Assembly: GCA_017644045.1 (NCBI GenBank)
Contig: JAEPMI010000015.1
Coordinates: 144,501-208,500 of the forward strand
DNA: 64,000 nt
Direction: 5' to 3'
From: Deltaproteobacteria bacterium
Lineage (GTDB): Bacteria; Myxococcota_A; Polyangia; Polyangiales; Houyiibacteriaceae
Part shown: piece by piece, positions 17,012 through 24,912 of the stretch
How the letters are laid out: every line of letters starts with the position of its first letter
Position numbering within the stretch: the stretch's first letter is position 1
Translations under genes and position numbers: made by a program
The notes under the pieces: generated by a model
Seen by the model: the letters and a program-made list of their open reading frames with translations, nothing else
Database searches by the model: none
Told to the model about the DNA's origin: nothing

Positions 17012-17356
17012 TCAGGCGCGAACCCAGGCGCGCGCCGGCGCTTCTTCTTCGAAGAACTTCATCTCACCAGAGAAGAAGGGCTTCGACAGCTTGGTGGCCC
17101 ACTCCTCCAGCTTCTTCTCCCCGACGATGGCGATCTTCTCGAAGTCGTCTCGGTGGGCGACGTCGAACGCGAGATCGTCCGCCACCGCCTTCGGTGTCCA
17201 ACCCGAGAAATCGCGCAGGGTGATCAGCATCCGAAGGCCACCCTCGTCTGCCACCTCCTCTATCTCCGGCAGGACCCGCTGGTAGTCGCCGTGATCCAGA
17301 GTGCCCTCCGCCGTGAGCTCGAACAGGTTTCCTTGGTGTTTGGTAATCTTCAACAT
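17012..17356 (-). CDS. SpoIIAA-like (STAS-type) protein
   Basis: A 114-residue protein of the SpoIIAA-like family (formerly DUF3478): LFELTAEGTLDHGDYQRVLP, then LRMLITLRDFSGWTPKA, and a final EMKFFEEEAPARAWVRA. These STAS-like folds are small cytosolic proteins of uncertain role, sometimes membrane-associated. ATG 17356 has an AGGAAA site 7 bp upstream; an alternative start at 17386 adds 10 residues. It is a single gene, with 89 bp separating it from the convergent antiporter gene and 281 bp from the repressor gene. The stretch 17387-17572 shows nothing I can name. Confidence 0.75.
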   Translation of the reverse strand: MLKITKHQGNLFELTAEGTLDHGDYQRVLPEIEEVADEGGLRMLITLRDFSGWTPKAVADDLAFDVAHRDDFEKIAIVGEKKLEEWATKLSKPFFSGEMKFFEEEAPARAWVRA

Positions 17357-17572
17357 GATGACGTTTTCCTGCACCACGTATGCCATCGGGATTCATGGGC
17401 CCACGGGGCGTTGTGGACACGCAGCACCGCCACGTCCGCCCGTGACCCGGGCCGTCGGACGGGAGACAATCCGCCGCGAGCGAGGGGATTCGCCACGGGT
17501 GCTCAGGATCCAACGGAGGAGTGGATTCAGCCCGCCTGCCCTCAGCCTGCCGCACCCCCAACCAGCAGCGCC

Positions 17573-17601
17573 TTGACAACTACTATCGACCGTCGTAGGT
17601 C
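17573..17601 (+). promoter_or_regulatory. Promoter of the BlaI-type repressor operon
   Basis: TTGACA (17573-17578) and TAGGTC (17596-17601) are spaced by 17 bp, 37 bp before the repressor ATG. The palindromic operator fills the spacer, so bound repressor would block RNA polymerase. This predicts autoregulation. Confidence 0.6.
17580..17598. promoter_or_regulatory. Predicted BlaI-type operator 1
   Basis: CTACTA-tcgaccg-TCGTAG: 6-bp arms with one mismatch around a 7-bp centre. The TACTA/TAGTA half-site matches the sort of site bound by BlaI/MecI repressors, and the same arms and spacing recur at 19109-19127. Confidence 0.6.
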
Positions 17602-17637
17602 ATCGGCTGCAGCCTGCATCCGTTGAGGAACCTGACC

Positions 17638-18060
17638 ATGAAGGGAATCCGCATCCGGCCCGAGCAAGACGGGCTCCGTACGTCACTCTTCGATCTCGAA
17701 GCCGAGATCATGGAACTCGTCTGGCAGAAGGGGTGGGACGAGTTCGCGGTGACGGATGTGCATCGGCTGCTCGAGCTCCAGCGAGACATCGCTTACACGA
17801 CGGTCATGACGACCGTCAGCCGTCTCCATGACAAGGAGCTGCTGACCCGTCGAAGAGACGGTAGGCGGTATCTCTATCGCCCGACCATGACGCGCACGGA
17901 GTTCATCGAGGCGATGACCCGAGAGGTGCTCGACAGCTTGCCGCCGGTCGGACAGCAGACGGCCGTTGCGCTACTGGTGGAACGCGTCGCCGAAGCCGAC
18001 GACGACGAGCTGGACCGGCTCGAGGCGCTCATCCGTGCTCGGAGAGCGGAACATGAGTGA
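17638..18060 (+). CDS. BlaI/MecI/CopY-family repressor
   Basis: A 140-residue winged-helix repressor. The N-terminal domain contains [19 protein letters not shown], a recognition region [20 protein letters not shown] and the wing [12 protein letters not shown]; the C-terminal helices give dimerisation ([22 protein letters not shown]). In this family the repressor is inactivated either by a BlaR1-type protease or by direct metal binding as in CopY. No Cys-x-Cys CopY motif is present, which favours the protease route. The ATG at 17638 is chosen; a TTG at 17623 adds 5 residues. It overlaps the protease gene by 8 bp. Confidence 0.88.
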   Translation: MKGIRIRPEQDGLRTSLFDLEAEIMELVWQKGWDEFAVTDVHRLLELQRDIAYTTVMTTVSRLHDKELLTRRRDGRRYLYRPTMTRTEFIEAMTREVLDSLPPVGQQTAVALLVERVAEADDDELDRLEALIRARRAEHE

Positions 18061-19063
18061 GGTCTACTTCCCTCTGGCGACGGTCGCCGGGACGTTCCTC
18101 GTTCTGATCCCCGCGCTGACGCTGATGAGTCGCGCCGCGCTCACGTTGAGCCGGCGTCGCACTGCATCGTGGGCGCGTTTCGGGTCCGAGACGACCTACG
18201 CTTGGTTGGTCGGACCGACCCTTCTACCTGTGATGTGGGTGGTTTCGTCGGCGCTACACCAGAGTGAACCGACCCGGAGCTTGGACTCTTGCCTGATCGA
18301 CCACGTCCAGGCGTCGACCTGCCTGGACACCCTCCTGCTGCTCGGGGCGATGCTGGCGGGATTGGGAATCACGGTCGCTTTGCGGCTCTGGCGTGAATGG
18401 CCACGGCATGAGCGTCGCCAGCTCGGGGAAGGGCACGAGCTGACTCGACGCATCGCACGAATCGCGCACGCCGACCCCCACCTGCGGTCCCTTCGGATTG
18501 TGGTGGTGGACCGGGCTTCGGAGCCCGTCGTCACATGCGGAATCCTTCGCCCGCTCGTCCTCGTCGACGCTCGTTTCGTGCGTGGCGCGGACCCTCAGCT
18601 CCTCCGTGCGGCGCTCTTGCACGAGCGCGCGCACATCGCGGGCCTGGACACGTTCCGATGCTTCCTCGCCCGCCTCTGCTTGACCATCAACCCCGTGGGC
18701 TCGCTCCTCACGGCCGACTTCGAGCGCTGGCGAAGCGCACGAGAGGCGATGTGCGATGGGGAAGCCGTGCAACGTGGCGGAGAGCCACTGGCGCTGGCGG
18801 AAGGAATCGTGCGAGCGGCTCGATTCCGGCGCGGCGACCTGGCGCCCCAAGTCGCAGGCCTCTGTGGCCACGACGCGGCCGCGCTCAAGCTTCGCATCGC
18901 GTTGCTGCTCGATGGCCCACCCGCTCCGGTACGGACGCTGGGGCACTTCTTCCTCGCCGTCGGCCTGCTCGGCGTGCTGATCACTCCGCATGGGGCAGAC
19001 ACCGGTCTCCTCGAGCACTTCCATTTCGCCGTGGAGCGCATGCTCCACGTCCCCACCTCGTAG
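18053..19063 (+). CDS. M56 (BlaR1-like) membrane protease without penicillin-binding domain
   Basis: A 336-residue membrane protein with the M56 zinc-protease motif HERAH (residues 190-194). At least three hydrophobic segments precede the protease part, and another follows near residues 305-322. BlaR1 proteins are about 600 residues and end in a penicillin-binding sensor domain; here only a short C-terminal tail follows the last membrane segment. The loop between the second and third segments contains C-x4-H-x5-C ([12 protein letters not shown]), which could sense a metal. It probably cleaves the partner repressor on induction. The gene lies 8 bp before czcC. Confidence 0.8.
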   Translation: MSEVYFPLATVAGTFLVLIPALTLMSRAALTLSRRRTASWARFGSETTYAWLVGPTLLPVMWVVSSALHQSEPTRSLDSCLIDHVQASTCLDTLLLLGAMLAGLGITVALRLWREWPRHERRQLGEGHELTRRIARIAHADPHLRSLRIVVVDRASEPVVTCGILRPLVLVDARFVRGADPQLLRAALLHERAHIAGLDTFRCFLARLCLTINPVGSLLTADFERWRSAREAMCDGEAVQRGGEPLALAEGIVRAARFRRGDLAPQVAGLCGHDAAALKLRIALLLDGPPAPVRTLGHFFLAVGLLGVLITPHGADTGLLEHFHFAVERMLHVPTS

Positions 19064-19071
19064 AGGCAGGC

Positions 19072-20451
19072 ATGACCCGCTCCTCGCTCCATCGTTTGCT
19101 GCTCGCAACTACTATCATTGGTAGTAGCCTGGCGACCGCTTGCGGCTCGACGCTTTCGAACACTCGCTACCCGCAGCCCGAGCGTTACGCATCTGCCGAC
19201 CTAGTCGAGCCCTACGTGCCGCCGGGAGAGCCTGTCGACCCGCAGACCGCGTCCTCTCTCTCTCTCGAAGACCTCCTCGTCTTCGCGGACCAGCACTCCC
19301 CAGTGGTCCGCACCGCTCGCGCGCGCGTCGGCCTCGCTGACGCGGAGCTGGTCGGAGCCAAGATTCTGTTCCCAGCCAATCCCGTTGTGCGCTTTGCAGG
19401 GGGGCGGCGCACGGTCGCGAATGCCTCCGGATTCGAGTTCGAAGGTTGGGTTCAGCAGCAGCTCGAGGTCGCCGGCGAGCGAGAGCTGCGAATCGATGCC
19501 GCCCGAGACCAGCAGCGGCTGCGAGAGGCAGCGGTCAACGAAGTGCGCTGGAGCGTCCACGTCGAGGTGCACCGGCTCGTGGCCAACATGCTCGTCGTCC
19601 GTCAGAGGCTCGCGCAAGCGGAGCGCTTCGTGGCTCTCTCACAGTCGCTGCGGGAGATCGCCGGGCAGCAGGTCGCGGCGGGGGAGTCTGCACCGCTAAT
19701 CCTGCTCGTCGCTGACGCGGACTTGGCGCGGACCCGTGAGGCGGTCATCGAGGCACGGCAAGCGCTCGAGGCCCTCGATGTGCGACTGGCCGCCGTGGTC
19801 GGTTGGCCCCGACAGACCCTTCCGACGATAGAGGAGGAGCTGCCACCGGTTCGCGGTGCGCCGGACGCCTCCTCCTTGCTCTCCTTGATGGCGGCGCACC
19901 ACCCATCGCTTCGCGCACGAGAGCTCGCTGTGGTCGCGGCTCACAGCCGCGCAGCGCTCGAGGCGCGGGAGGGCTGGCCGGAGCCCGTGGTTCGGTTCGG
20001 CTACGGCCGCGAGGCGGGGCCGGCGCCCGAGCCGGACGCGGAGGTCTGGCTCCTGCACGTGCTGTTGCCCATTCCCCTCTGGCACCGCAACCAGGAGGCG
20101 AGGGCCCGCGCCGAGGCGGAGCTCCAGGTAGCCGGCGGCGAGCGCGACGCCACGGCCACCAGGCTCCGGGGCGAGCTGCTCCAAGCCGCGACGGCGCTCG
20201 ACGCCGCAGCAGAGCGAGTCGCCCTCTACGAGACCGACGTGGTTCCCCAGCTCGAGCAAAACCTCGCTCTGCTGCAGCGAGCCTACGAGCTGGGGGAGGT
20301 CGATGTGCACCAGGTCTCACAGACCCGCGAGCGGCTGTTGACCGCGACCGGTCAGTACATCGATGCGCTCGTCACCTACTACGAATCCGCCGCGATGCTC
20401 GAAGGCCTCGTGGGGACGGAGCTTTGGGCCGAGATGGAGGCTACCCCTTGA
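19072..20451 (+). CDS. CzcC/TolC-family outer-membrane lipoprotein
   Basis: A 459-residue outer-membrane efflux channel subunit with a lipoprotein signal (LATAC, about residues 19-23) and two repeats of the TolC helical pattern (DQHSPVVRTARARVGLADAEL; ALYETDVVPQLEQNLALLQR). It forms the exit duct of the CzcCBA complex. Its ATG lies 8 bp after the protease stop. A perfect CTACTA/TAGTAG palindrome falls within codons 13-19, inside the signal-peptide code. Its stop overlaps the next start (TTGA). Confidence 0.87.
   Translation: MTRSSLHRLLLATTIIGSSLATACGSTLSNTRYPQPERYASADLVEPYVPPGEPVDPQTASSLSLEDLLVFADQHSPVVRTARARVGLADAELVGAKILFPANPVVRFAGGRRTVANASGFEFEGWVQQQLEVAGERELRIDAARDQQRLREAAVNEVRWSVHVEVHRLVANMLVVRQRLAQAERFVALSQSLREIAGQQVAAGESAPLILLVADADLARTREAVIEARQALEALDVRLAAVVGWPRQTLPTIEEELPPVRGAPDASSLLSLMAAHHPSLRARELAVVAAHSRAALEAREGWPEPVVRFGYGREAGPAPEPDAEVWLLHVLLPIPLWHRNQEARARAEAELQVAGGERDATATRLRGELLQAATALDAAAERVALYETDVVPQLEQNLALLQRAYELGEVDVHQVSQTRERLLTATGQYIDALVTYYESAAMLEGLVGTELWAEMEATP
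19109..19127. promoter_or_regulatory. Predicted BlaI-type operator 2 (inside czcC)
   Basis: CTACTA-tcattgg-TAGTAG, perfect 6-bp arms with the same 7-bp spacing as operator 1 and a better match. It lies within the coding sequence of the czcC signal peptide, 37 bp after the start codon. It may act as a roadblock or serve an internal promoter; I could not find well-placed hexamers. Confidence 0.6.
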
Positions 20452-21743
20452 GATACGACGTACGAGTTCCGTTGCTTCTCGCGCTCCTGGCTGGCCAGGG
20501 ATGCGAGTCCTGCGCTCCCGAAGAGCACGCCGGCGAGTCCCATGCCGAGCACGCGGGCCACGACGAGCACGAGGGCGATGAGCACGCTCATGAAGAGCAC
20601 GCCGACGAGGGCGAGTCCCACGCCGACGAGGGCGAGGACCACGCCGATGAGGGCGAGGACCACGCCGGCGAGGGAGAAGGCGGTCATGGCGAAGGCGCTG
20701 AGGAGCAAGTGGCTCACCTCTCACCGGAGGCGCTCCGCCGGAGCGACATCCGGCTGGGCACCGCAGAAGCCGGCGTCCTCACCGGTGCCCTCGAGGTGCC
20801 TGCGGAGGTCCAGCTGAACCCAGACCGGGTGGCCCACGTCAGCCCCCTGGTCGATGGCCAGCTACTCAGCGTGGAGGCCACGTTGGGCGACGAGGTAGAG
20901 CAGGGGGATCGGCTCGCTCGGCTGCGAAGCGTGGAGCTGGGACTTGCGCGGGCCGAGCTCAGCCGCACGACATCACTCCGGGCGGTCGCCCAACAGAACC
21001 GCGACCGCCAGCGCCGCCTGCGGACCGACGGCATCAGCTCCGAGCGGAGCCTGTTGGAAGCGGAGCTGGCCTACGAGCAAGCTGACGCCGAACGCGCTGC
21101 CGCTCTCTCACGCCTTCGCGTCTTCGGCGTCCGTGGCGGCGGTGGGCCCGACATGAACCTCGAGAGCCCGATCGGAGGTCTGGTGGTCCAGCGACATGCT
21201 GCTCGGGGTGAGAATGTCTCCCCGGACGACACCCTCTTCATCGTGGCCGACGTGTCGCGCGTATGGGTCATCGGCCGGGTGTACGAGCAGCAGGTCGCGC
21301 AGGTCGCCCAAGGAATGGAGGCGATGCTCACGCTGAACGCCTACCCGGGGCGAAGCTGGACCGGGACCATCGACTACATCGGCGCGACCCTGGACGAGAC
21401 CACCCGGACTCTTCCGGTCCGCGTCGAGGTCGAGAACCCCGACGGGCTGCTGCGGCCGGGCCTCTTCGGTTCCCTTCGCCTGGTATCGGGCGAACCAACC
21501 GATTCGACCGTCGTCGTGCCGCTGTCCGCCATTCAGACCTACGACAACCGAACGGTGGTGTTCGTGCCGGGCGACGAGGAGGGCGAGTTCATCGCCCATC
21601 CGGTGACCGTGGGACGCGAGAGCGCCCAGCAGGCCGAGGTGCTCCAAGGGCTGGAGCCCGGGGCCCGAGTCGTCGTCGACGGCGCCTTCGTCATCAAATC
21701 CGAGCTCATGCGTGGCGAGTTGGGCCACGGTCACGCGCACTGA
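20448..21743 (+). CDS. CzcB-like adaptor with His/Glu/Asp-rich head
   Basis: A 431-residue periplasmic adaptor. From TTG 20448 there is a signal peptide, CESC, then about 65 residues very rich in His, Glu and Asp made of tandem HADEGED units, then the normal barrel and hairpin domains (VAHVSPLVDGQLLSVEATLGDEV; SPIGGLVVQRHAARGENVSPDD) and a His-rich end GHGHAH. The acidic-His head would bind Zn, Co or Cd before handing it to the pump. The TTGA overlap with czcC supports the TTG start. The second gene of three in the pump operon. Confidence 0.88.
   Translation: MRYDVRVPLLLALLAGQGCESCAPEEHAGESHAEHAGHDEHEGDEHAHEEHADEGESHADEGEDHADEGEDHAGEGEGGHGEGAEEQVAHLSPEALRRSDIRLGTAEAGVLTGALEVPAEVQLNPDRVAHVSPLVDGQLLSVEATLGDEVEQGDRLARLRSVELGLARAELSRTTSLRAVAQQNRDRQRRLRTDGISSERSLLEAELAYEQADAERAAALSRLRVFGVRGGGGPDMNLESPIGGLVVQRHAARGENVSPDDTLFIVADVSRVWVIGRVYEQQVAQVAQGMEAMLTLNAYPGRSWTGTIDYIGATLDETTRTLPVRVEVENPDGLLRPGLFGSLRLVSGEPTDSTVVVPLSAIQTYDNRTVVFVPGDEEGEFIAHPVTVGRESAQQAEVLQGLEPGARVVVDGAFVIKSELMRGELGHGHAH
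20598..20678 (+). repeat. 21-bp tandem repeat in czcB
   Basis: Three full copies and one partial copy of a 21-bp unit encode HADEGED-like heptads. Copies begin at 20598, 20619, 20640 and 20661. The repeat keeps the frame and could change copy number by slippage, altering the size of the metal-binding head. Confidence 0.75.
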
Positions 21744-21750
21744 GGGACCC

Positions 21751-24700
21751 ATGGACCGTCTCGTCGCATTCTGCGTTCGCCAACGCTTCCTAGTCATCTT
21801 CGGCGTGCTCCTCGTCGGCGCCCTCGGGGTCCGGGCCGCCCAGCAGATCCCCATCGACGCTGTGCCGGACGTCACGAACGTGCAGGTGCAAGTGCTGACG
21901 AACGCACCCGCCCTGGGGCCGGTGGAGGTCGAGCAGTACGTGACCGTGCCGGTCGAGATCGCCATGAGCGGTCTGCCCTACGTCGAAGAGGTGCGCAGCC
22001 TCTCCCGTTTCGGGCTCTCGGCCGTCACCGTCGTCTTCGAAGAGGGGACCGACATCTACTTCGCCCGACAGATGGTGTCCGAGCGCCTGTCCGAAGTGCG
22101 GCAGTCCATTCCCGAGGGCTACGGATCGCCGGAGATGGGGCCCATCTCCACCGGGCTCGGTGAGATCTACCAGTTCGAAGTGCGGGGCGACCCCATGTGC
22201 CCGCGAGCCGGGCCCGACACGGAGGACTGCTACACGCTCATGGAGCTGCGGACGATCTTGGATTGGTACGTGGCTTTCCAGCTCCGGCCGCTCCCCGGTG
22301 TGGTCGAAGTCAACGCCTTCGGCGGGGAACTGAAGACCTACGAGGTGCAGGTCGATCCAGCTCGACTCAATGCGCTCGGCCTGGGCCTCCAGGACGTCTT
22401 CCAGGCCCTCGAGTCCAACAACGCCAACGAGGGGGGTGGCTATATCGTGAGGGGCGGGGAGCAGCGCGTGGTCCGCGGAGAAGGCCTCGTCAGCACCCTC
22501 GATGACGTACGCAACGTCCGCATCGCGACGCGCAGGGACGGGACTCCCATCTTCGTAGGGGACGTCGGCTCGGTCGCCTTCGCGCCCATGATCCGCCAAG
22601 GGGCCGTCACGAGGGACGGTCGCGGAGAGGTCGTCACCGCCTCGGTCATGATGCTCATGGGGGCAAACTCCGGCGAGGTCTCGAACGCTGTCCGTGAGCG
22701 CCTCGCCGAGCTCGAACCCGGTCTGCCCCCTGGAGTCACGATCGAGTCCTACTACGACCGCTCGGTCTTGGTCGATCGGACGATTCGAACGGTCGCCACC
22801 AACCTCATCGAGGGGGGGGTGCTGGTCATCATCGTGCTGCTGCTGATGCTCGGCAACATCCGGGGCGGCCTGCTCGTCGCGGCCGTGATCCCGCTGTCGC
22901 TGCTCGTCACGCTCATCTCGATGCGTTTCCTGGGCGAATCGGGGAACCTGATGAGTCTCGGGGCGCTGGACTTCGGGCTGATCATCGACGGAGCCATCGT
23001 CGTGATCGAGAACGTCTCGCGCCGGCTGTCCGAAAGTGGCGTGACGGGCAATGCAGTCAAGGGAGAGGTGCGACGAGCGACCACGCAGGTCATGCGCCCC
23101 GTGCTCTTCGGGACCGCGATCATCATGATCGTGTACATCCCAATCCTCTCGCTCCAGGGGATCGAAGGGAAGATGTTCCGCCCGATGGCGATCGCCGTGC
23201 TCTCCGCGCTCGGGGCGGCCCTGGTGTTCGCGATCACGCTGGTCCCGGCCGGCGCGAGCTGGTTGTTCCGGCGTGGCCTCACGGAGAAGGAGCCCATCCT
23301 GGCCCGGGGGGCCCGACGGCTCTACGATCCGGTGCTACGCGGTGCCCTGCGCTTCCGGCCCGCGGTCATCGGCATGGCCATCGTGGCGATCGCACTGGGC
23401 GGCCTGGTGGCGTCCACGATGGGGGCCGAGTTCATCCCCACCCTCGACGAAGGAGCCATCGCGATGCAGGCCGTGCGGCCGCCGTCGGTCGCACTCGAGG
23501 AGTCGGTCGAGGCCACCGGGAGGATCGAACGGACGCTGACCGAAGAGTTCCCGAACGAGATCGAGACCATCGTCTCGCGCACCGGGCGCGCGGAGATCGC
23601 CACCGACCCCATGGGGGTGGAGATCTCCGACATCTACATCATCCTGAAGCCGATCGACGACTGGACGCGAGCCACGTCCAAGCAGGAGCTGGTGGAGGCC
23701 ATCAAGGAGACGCTGGCGTCGCAGGTGCCGGGCCAGAACTACTCGTTCTCCCAGCCGATCGAGCTGCGCACCAACGAACTGATCAGCGGCGTGCGCTCCG
23801 ACATTGCGGTCAACCTCTACGGCCCGGACTTCGATGAGCTCGAACGCGCGGGCGGTCGCATCATGCAGCTGCTGCAGTCGATCGAGGGCACCGCCGATGT
23901 GAACGCCGACCAGGTCGCGGGACTGCCGGCCCTCCGCATCATCGTGGACCGGAACCGAGCCGCTCGCTACGGGATCAATGCTTCCGAGATCCTCGACGCC
24001 GTGGCTTCCGTCGGCGGGCGCCAGGTGGGCGTCGTGTTCGAGGGGCAGAAGCGCTACGCACTGCAGGTTCGCTTGAAGGAAGGCACGCGGAACAGTCCGG
24101 CAGATATTCGGGAGCTGCTCATCTCGGCGCCAGGAGGCCAGCGCGTGCCGGTCGGACAGGTCGCGCAGGTGATGCTGGACGAGGGGCCCGCCGTCGTCAG
24201 CCGCGAAAGCGCTCAGCGGCGACGCACCATCCAGGTCAATGTGCGTGGACGCGACATCGCGACGTACGTCGCCGAGGCGCAGGAGCTGCTCCGAGAGGAG
24301 GGAGACCTCCCCCCGGGCTACTTCGTGACCTGGGGAGGGCAGTTCGAGAACCTCCAGGCGGCCAGCTCGCGGCTGATGATCGCCGTCCCTGTGGCGCTGC
24401 TGCTCATCTTCTTGCTGCTGTACACCATGTTCGGGGCTGCCAGGCCGGCGCTCATCATCTACCTGAACATCCCGATGGCAGCCGTGGGAGGTGTCTTGGC
24501 GCTGTGGCTGCGCGGCATGCCTTTCTCGATATCTGCGGCAGTGGGGTTCATCGCGCTCTCCGGGATCGCGGTGCTCAACGGCGTGGTGATGGTGTCCTAC
24601 ATCCGTGATCTGCAGCGCGAGGGGCTGTCTCTCATGGACGCAACCGAGAAGGGTGCACGGCTCCGGCTTCGGGCGGTGTTGATGACGGCGCTCACCGACG

Positions 24701-24912
24701 GCATCGGGTTCTTGCCGATGGCGATCTCGAGCACGGCGGGCGCCGAGGTCCAGCGACCGCTCGCCACGGTGGTGATCGGCGGCCTGGTGACGGCCACGCT
24801 CCTGACCTTGGTCGTGCTCCCTGCCGTCTATAGCTGGCTCGGCGGGCCAGCATCCGAGCCCGATGAAGGGGACTCACCGTTGCCGACAGGGGAACCGACC
24901 CATGGCCGATGA
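21751..24912 (+). CDS. CzcA-family heavy-metal RND efflux pump
   Basis: A 1053-residue RND permease with PIDAVPDVTNVQVQVLT near the start and TM4 signature DFGLIIDGAIVVIEN, the DFG-x3-DGA form of divalent-cation (Co, Zn, Cd) exporters. The adaptor and channel genes lie just upstream, making a complete CzcCBA set. ATG 21751 lies 7 bp after the adaptor stop; the frame is open 39 bp upstream but reads across the adaptor end. The stop overlaps the following ATPase gene by 11 bp, which suggests one transcript for both exporters. Confidence 0.93.
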   Translation: MDRLVAFCVRQRFLVIFGVLLVGALGVRAAQQIPIDAVPDVTNVQVQVLTNAPALGPVEVEQYVTVPVEIAMSGLPYVEEVRSLSRFGLSAVTVVFEEGTDIYFARQMVSERLSEVRQSIPEGYGSPEMGPISTGLGEIYQFEVRGDPMCPRAGPDTEDCYTLMELRTILDWYVAFQLRPLPGVVEVNAFGGELKTYEVQVDPARLNALGLGLQDVFQALESNNANEGGGYIVRGGEQRVVRGEGLVSTLDDVRNVRIATRRDGTPIFVGDVGSVAFAPMIRQGAVTRDGRGEVVTASVMMLMGANSGEVSNAVRERLAELEPGLPPGVTIESYYDRSVLVDRTIRTVATNLIEGGVLVIIVLLLMLGNIRGGLLVAAVIPLSLLVTLISMRFLGESGNLMSLGALDFGLIIDGAIVVIENVSRRLSESGVTGNAVKGEVRRATTQVMRPVLFGTAIIMIVYIPILSLQGIEGKMFRPMAIAVLSALGAALVFAITLVPAGASWLFRRGLTEKEPILARGARRLYDPVLRGALRFRPAVIGMAIVAIALGGLVASTMGAEFIPTLDEGAIAMQAVRPPSVALEESVEATGRIERTLTEEFPNEIETIVSRTGRAEIATDPMGVEISDIYIILKPIDDWTRATSKQELVEAIKETLASQVPGQNYSFSQPIELRTNELISGVRSDIAVNLYGPDFDELERAGGRIMQLLQSIEGTADVNADQVAGLPALRIIVDRNRAARYGINASEILDAVASVGGRQVGVVFEGQKRYALQVRLKEGTRNSPADIRELLISAPGGQRVPVGQVAQVMLDEGPAVVSRESAQRRRTIQVNVRGRDIATYVAEAQELLREEGDLPPGYFVTWGGQFENLQAASSRLMIAVPVALLLIFLLLYTMFGAARPALIIYLNIPMAAVGGVLALWLRGMPFSISAAVGFIALSGIAVLNGVVMVSYIRDLQREGLSLMDATEKGARLRLRAVLMTALTDGIGFLPMAISSTAGAEVQRPLATVVIGGLVTATLLTLVVLPAVYSWLGGPASEPDEGDSPLPTGEPTHGR

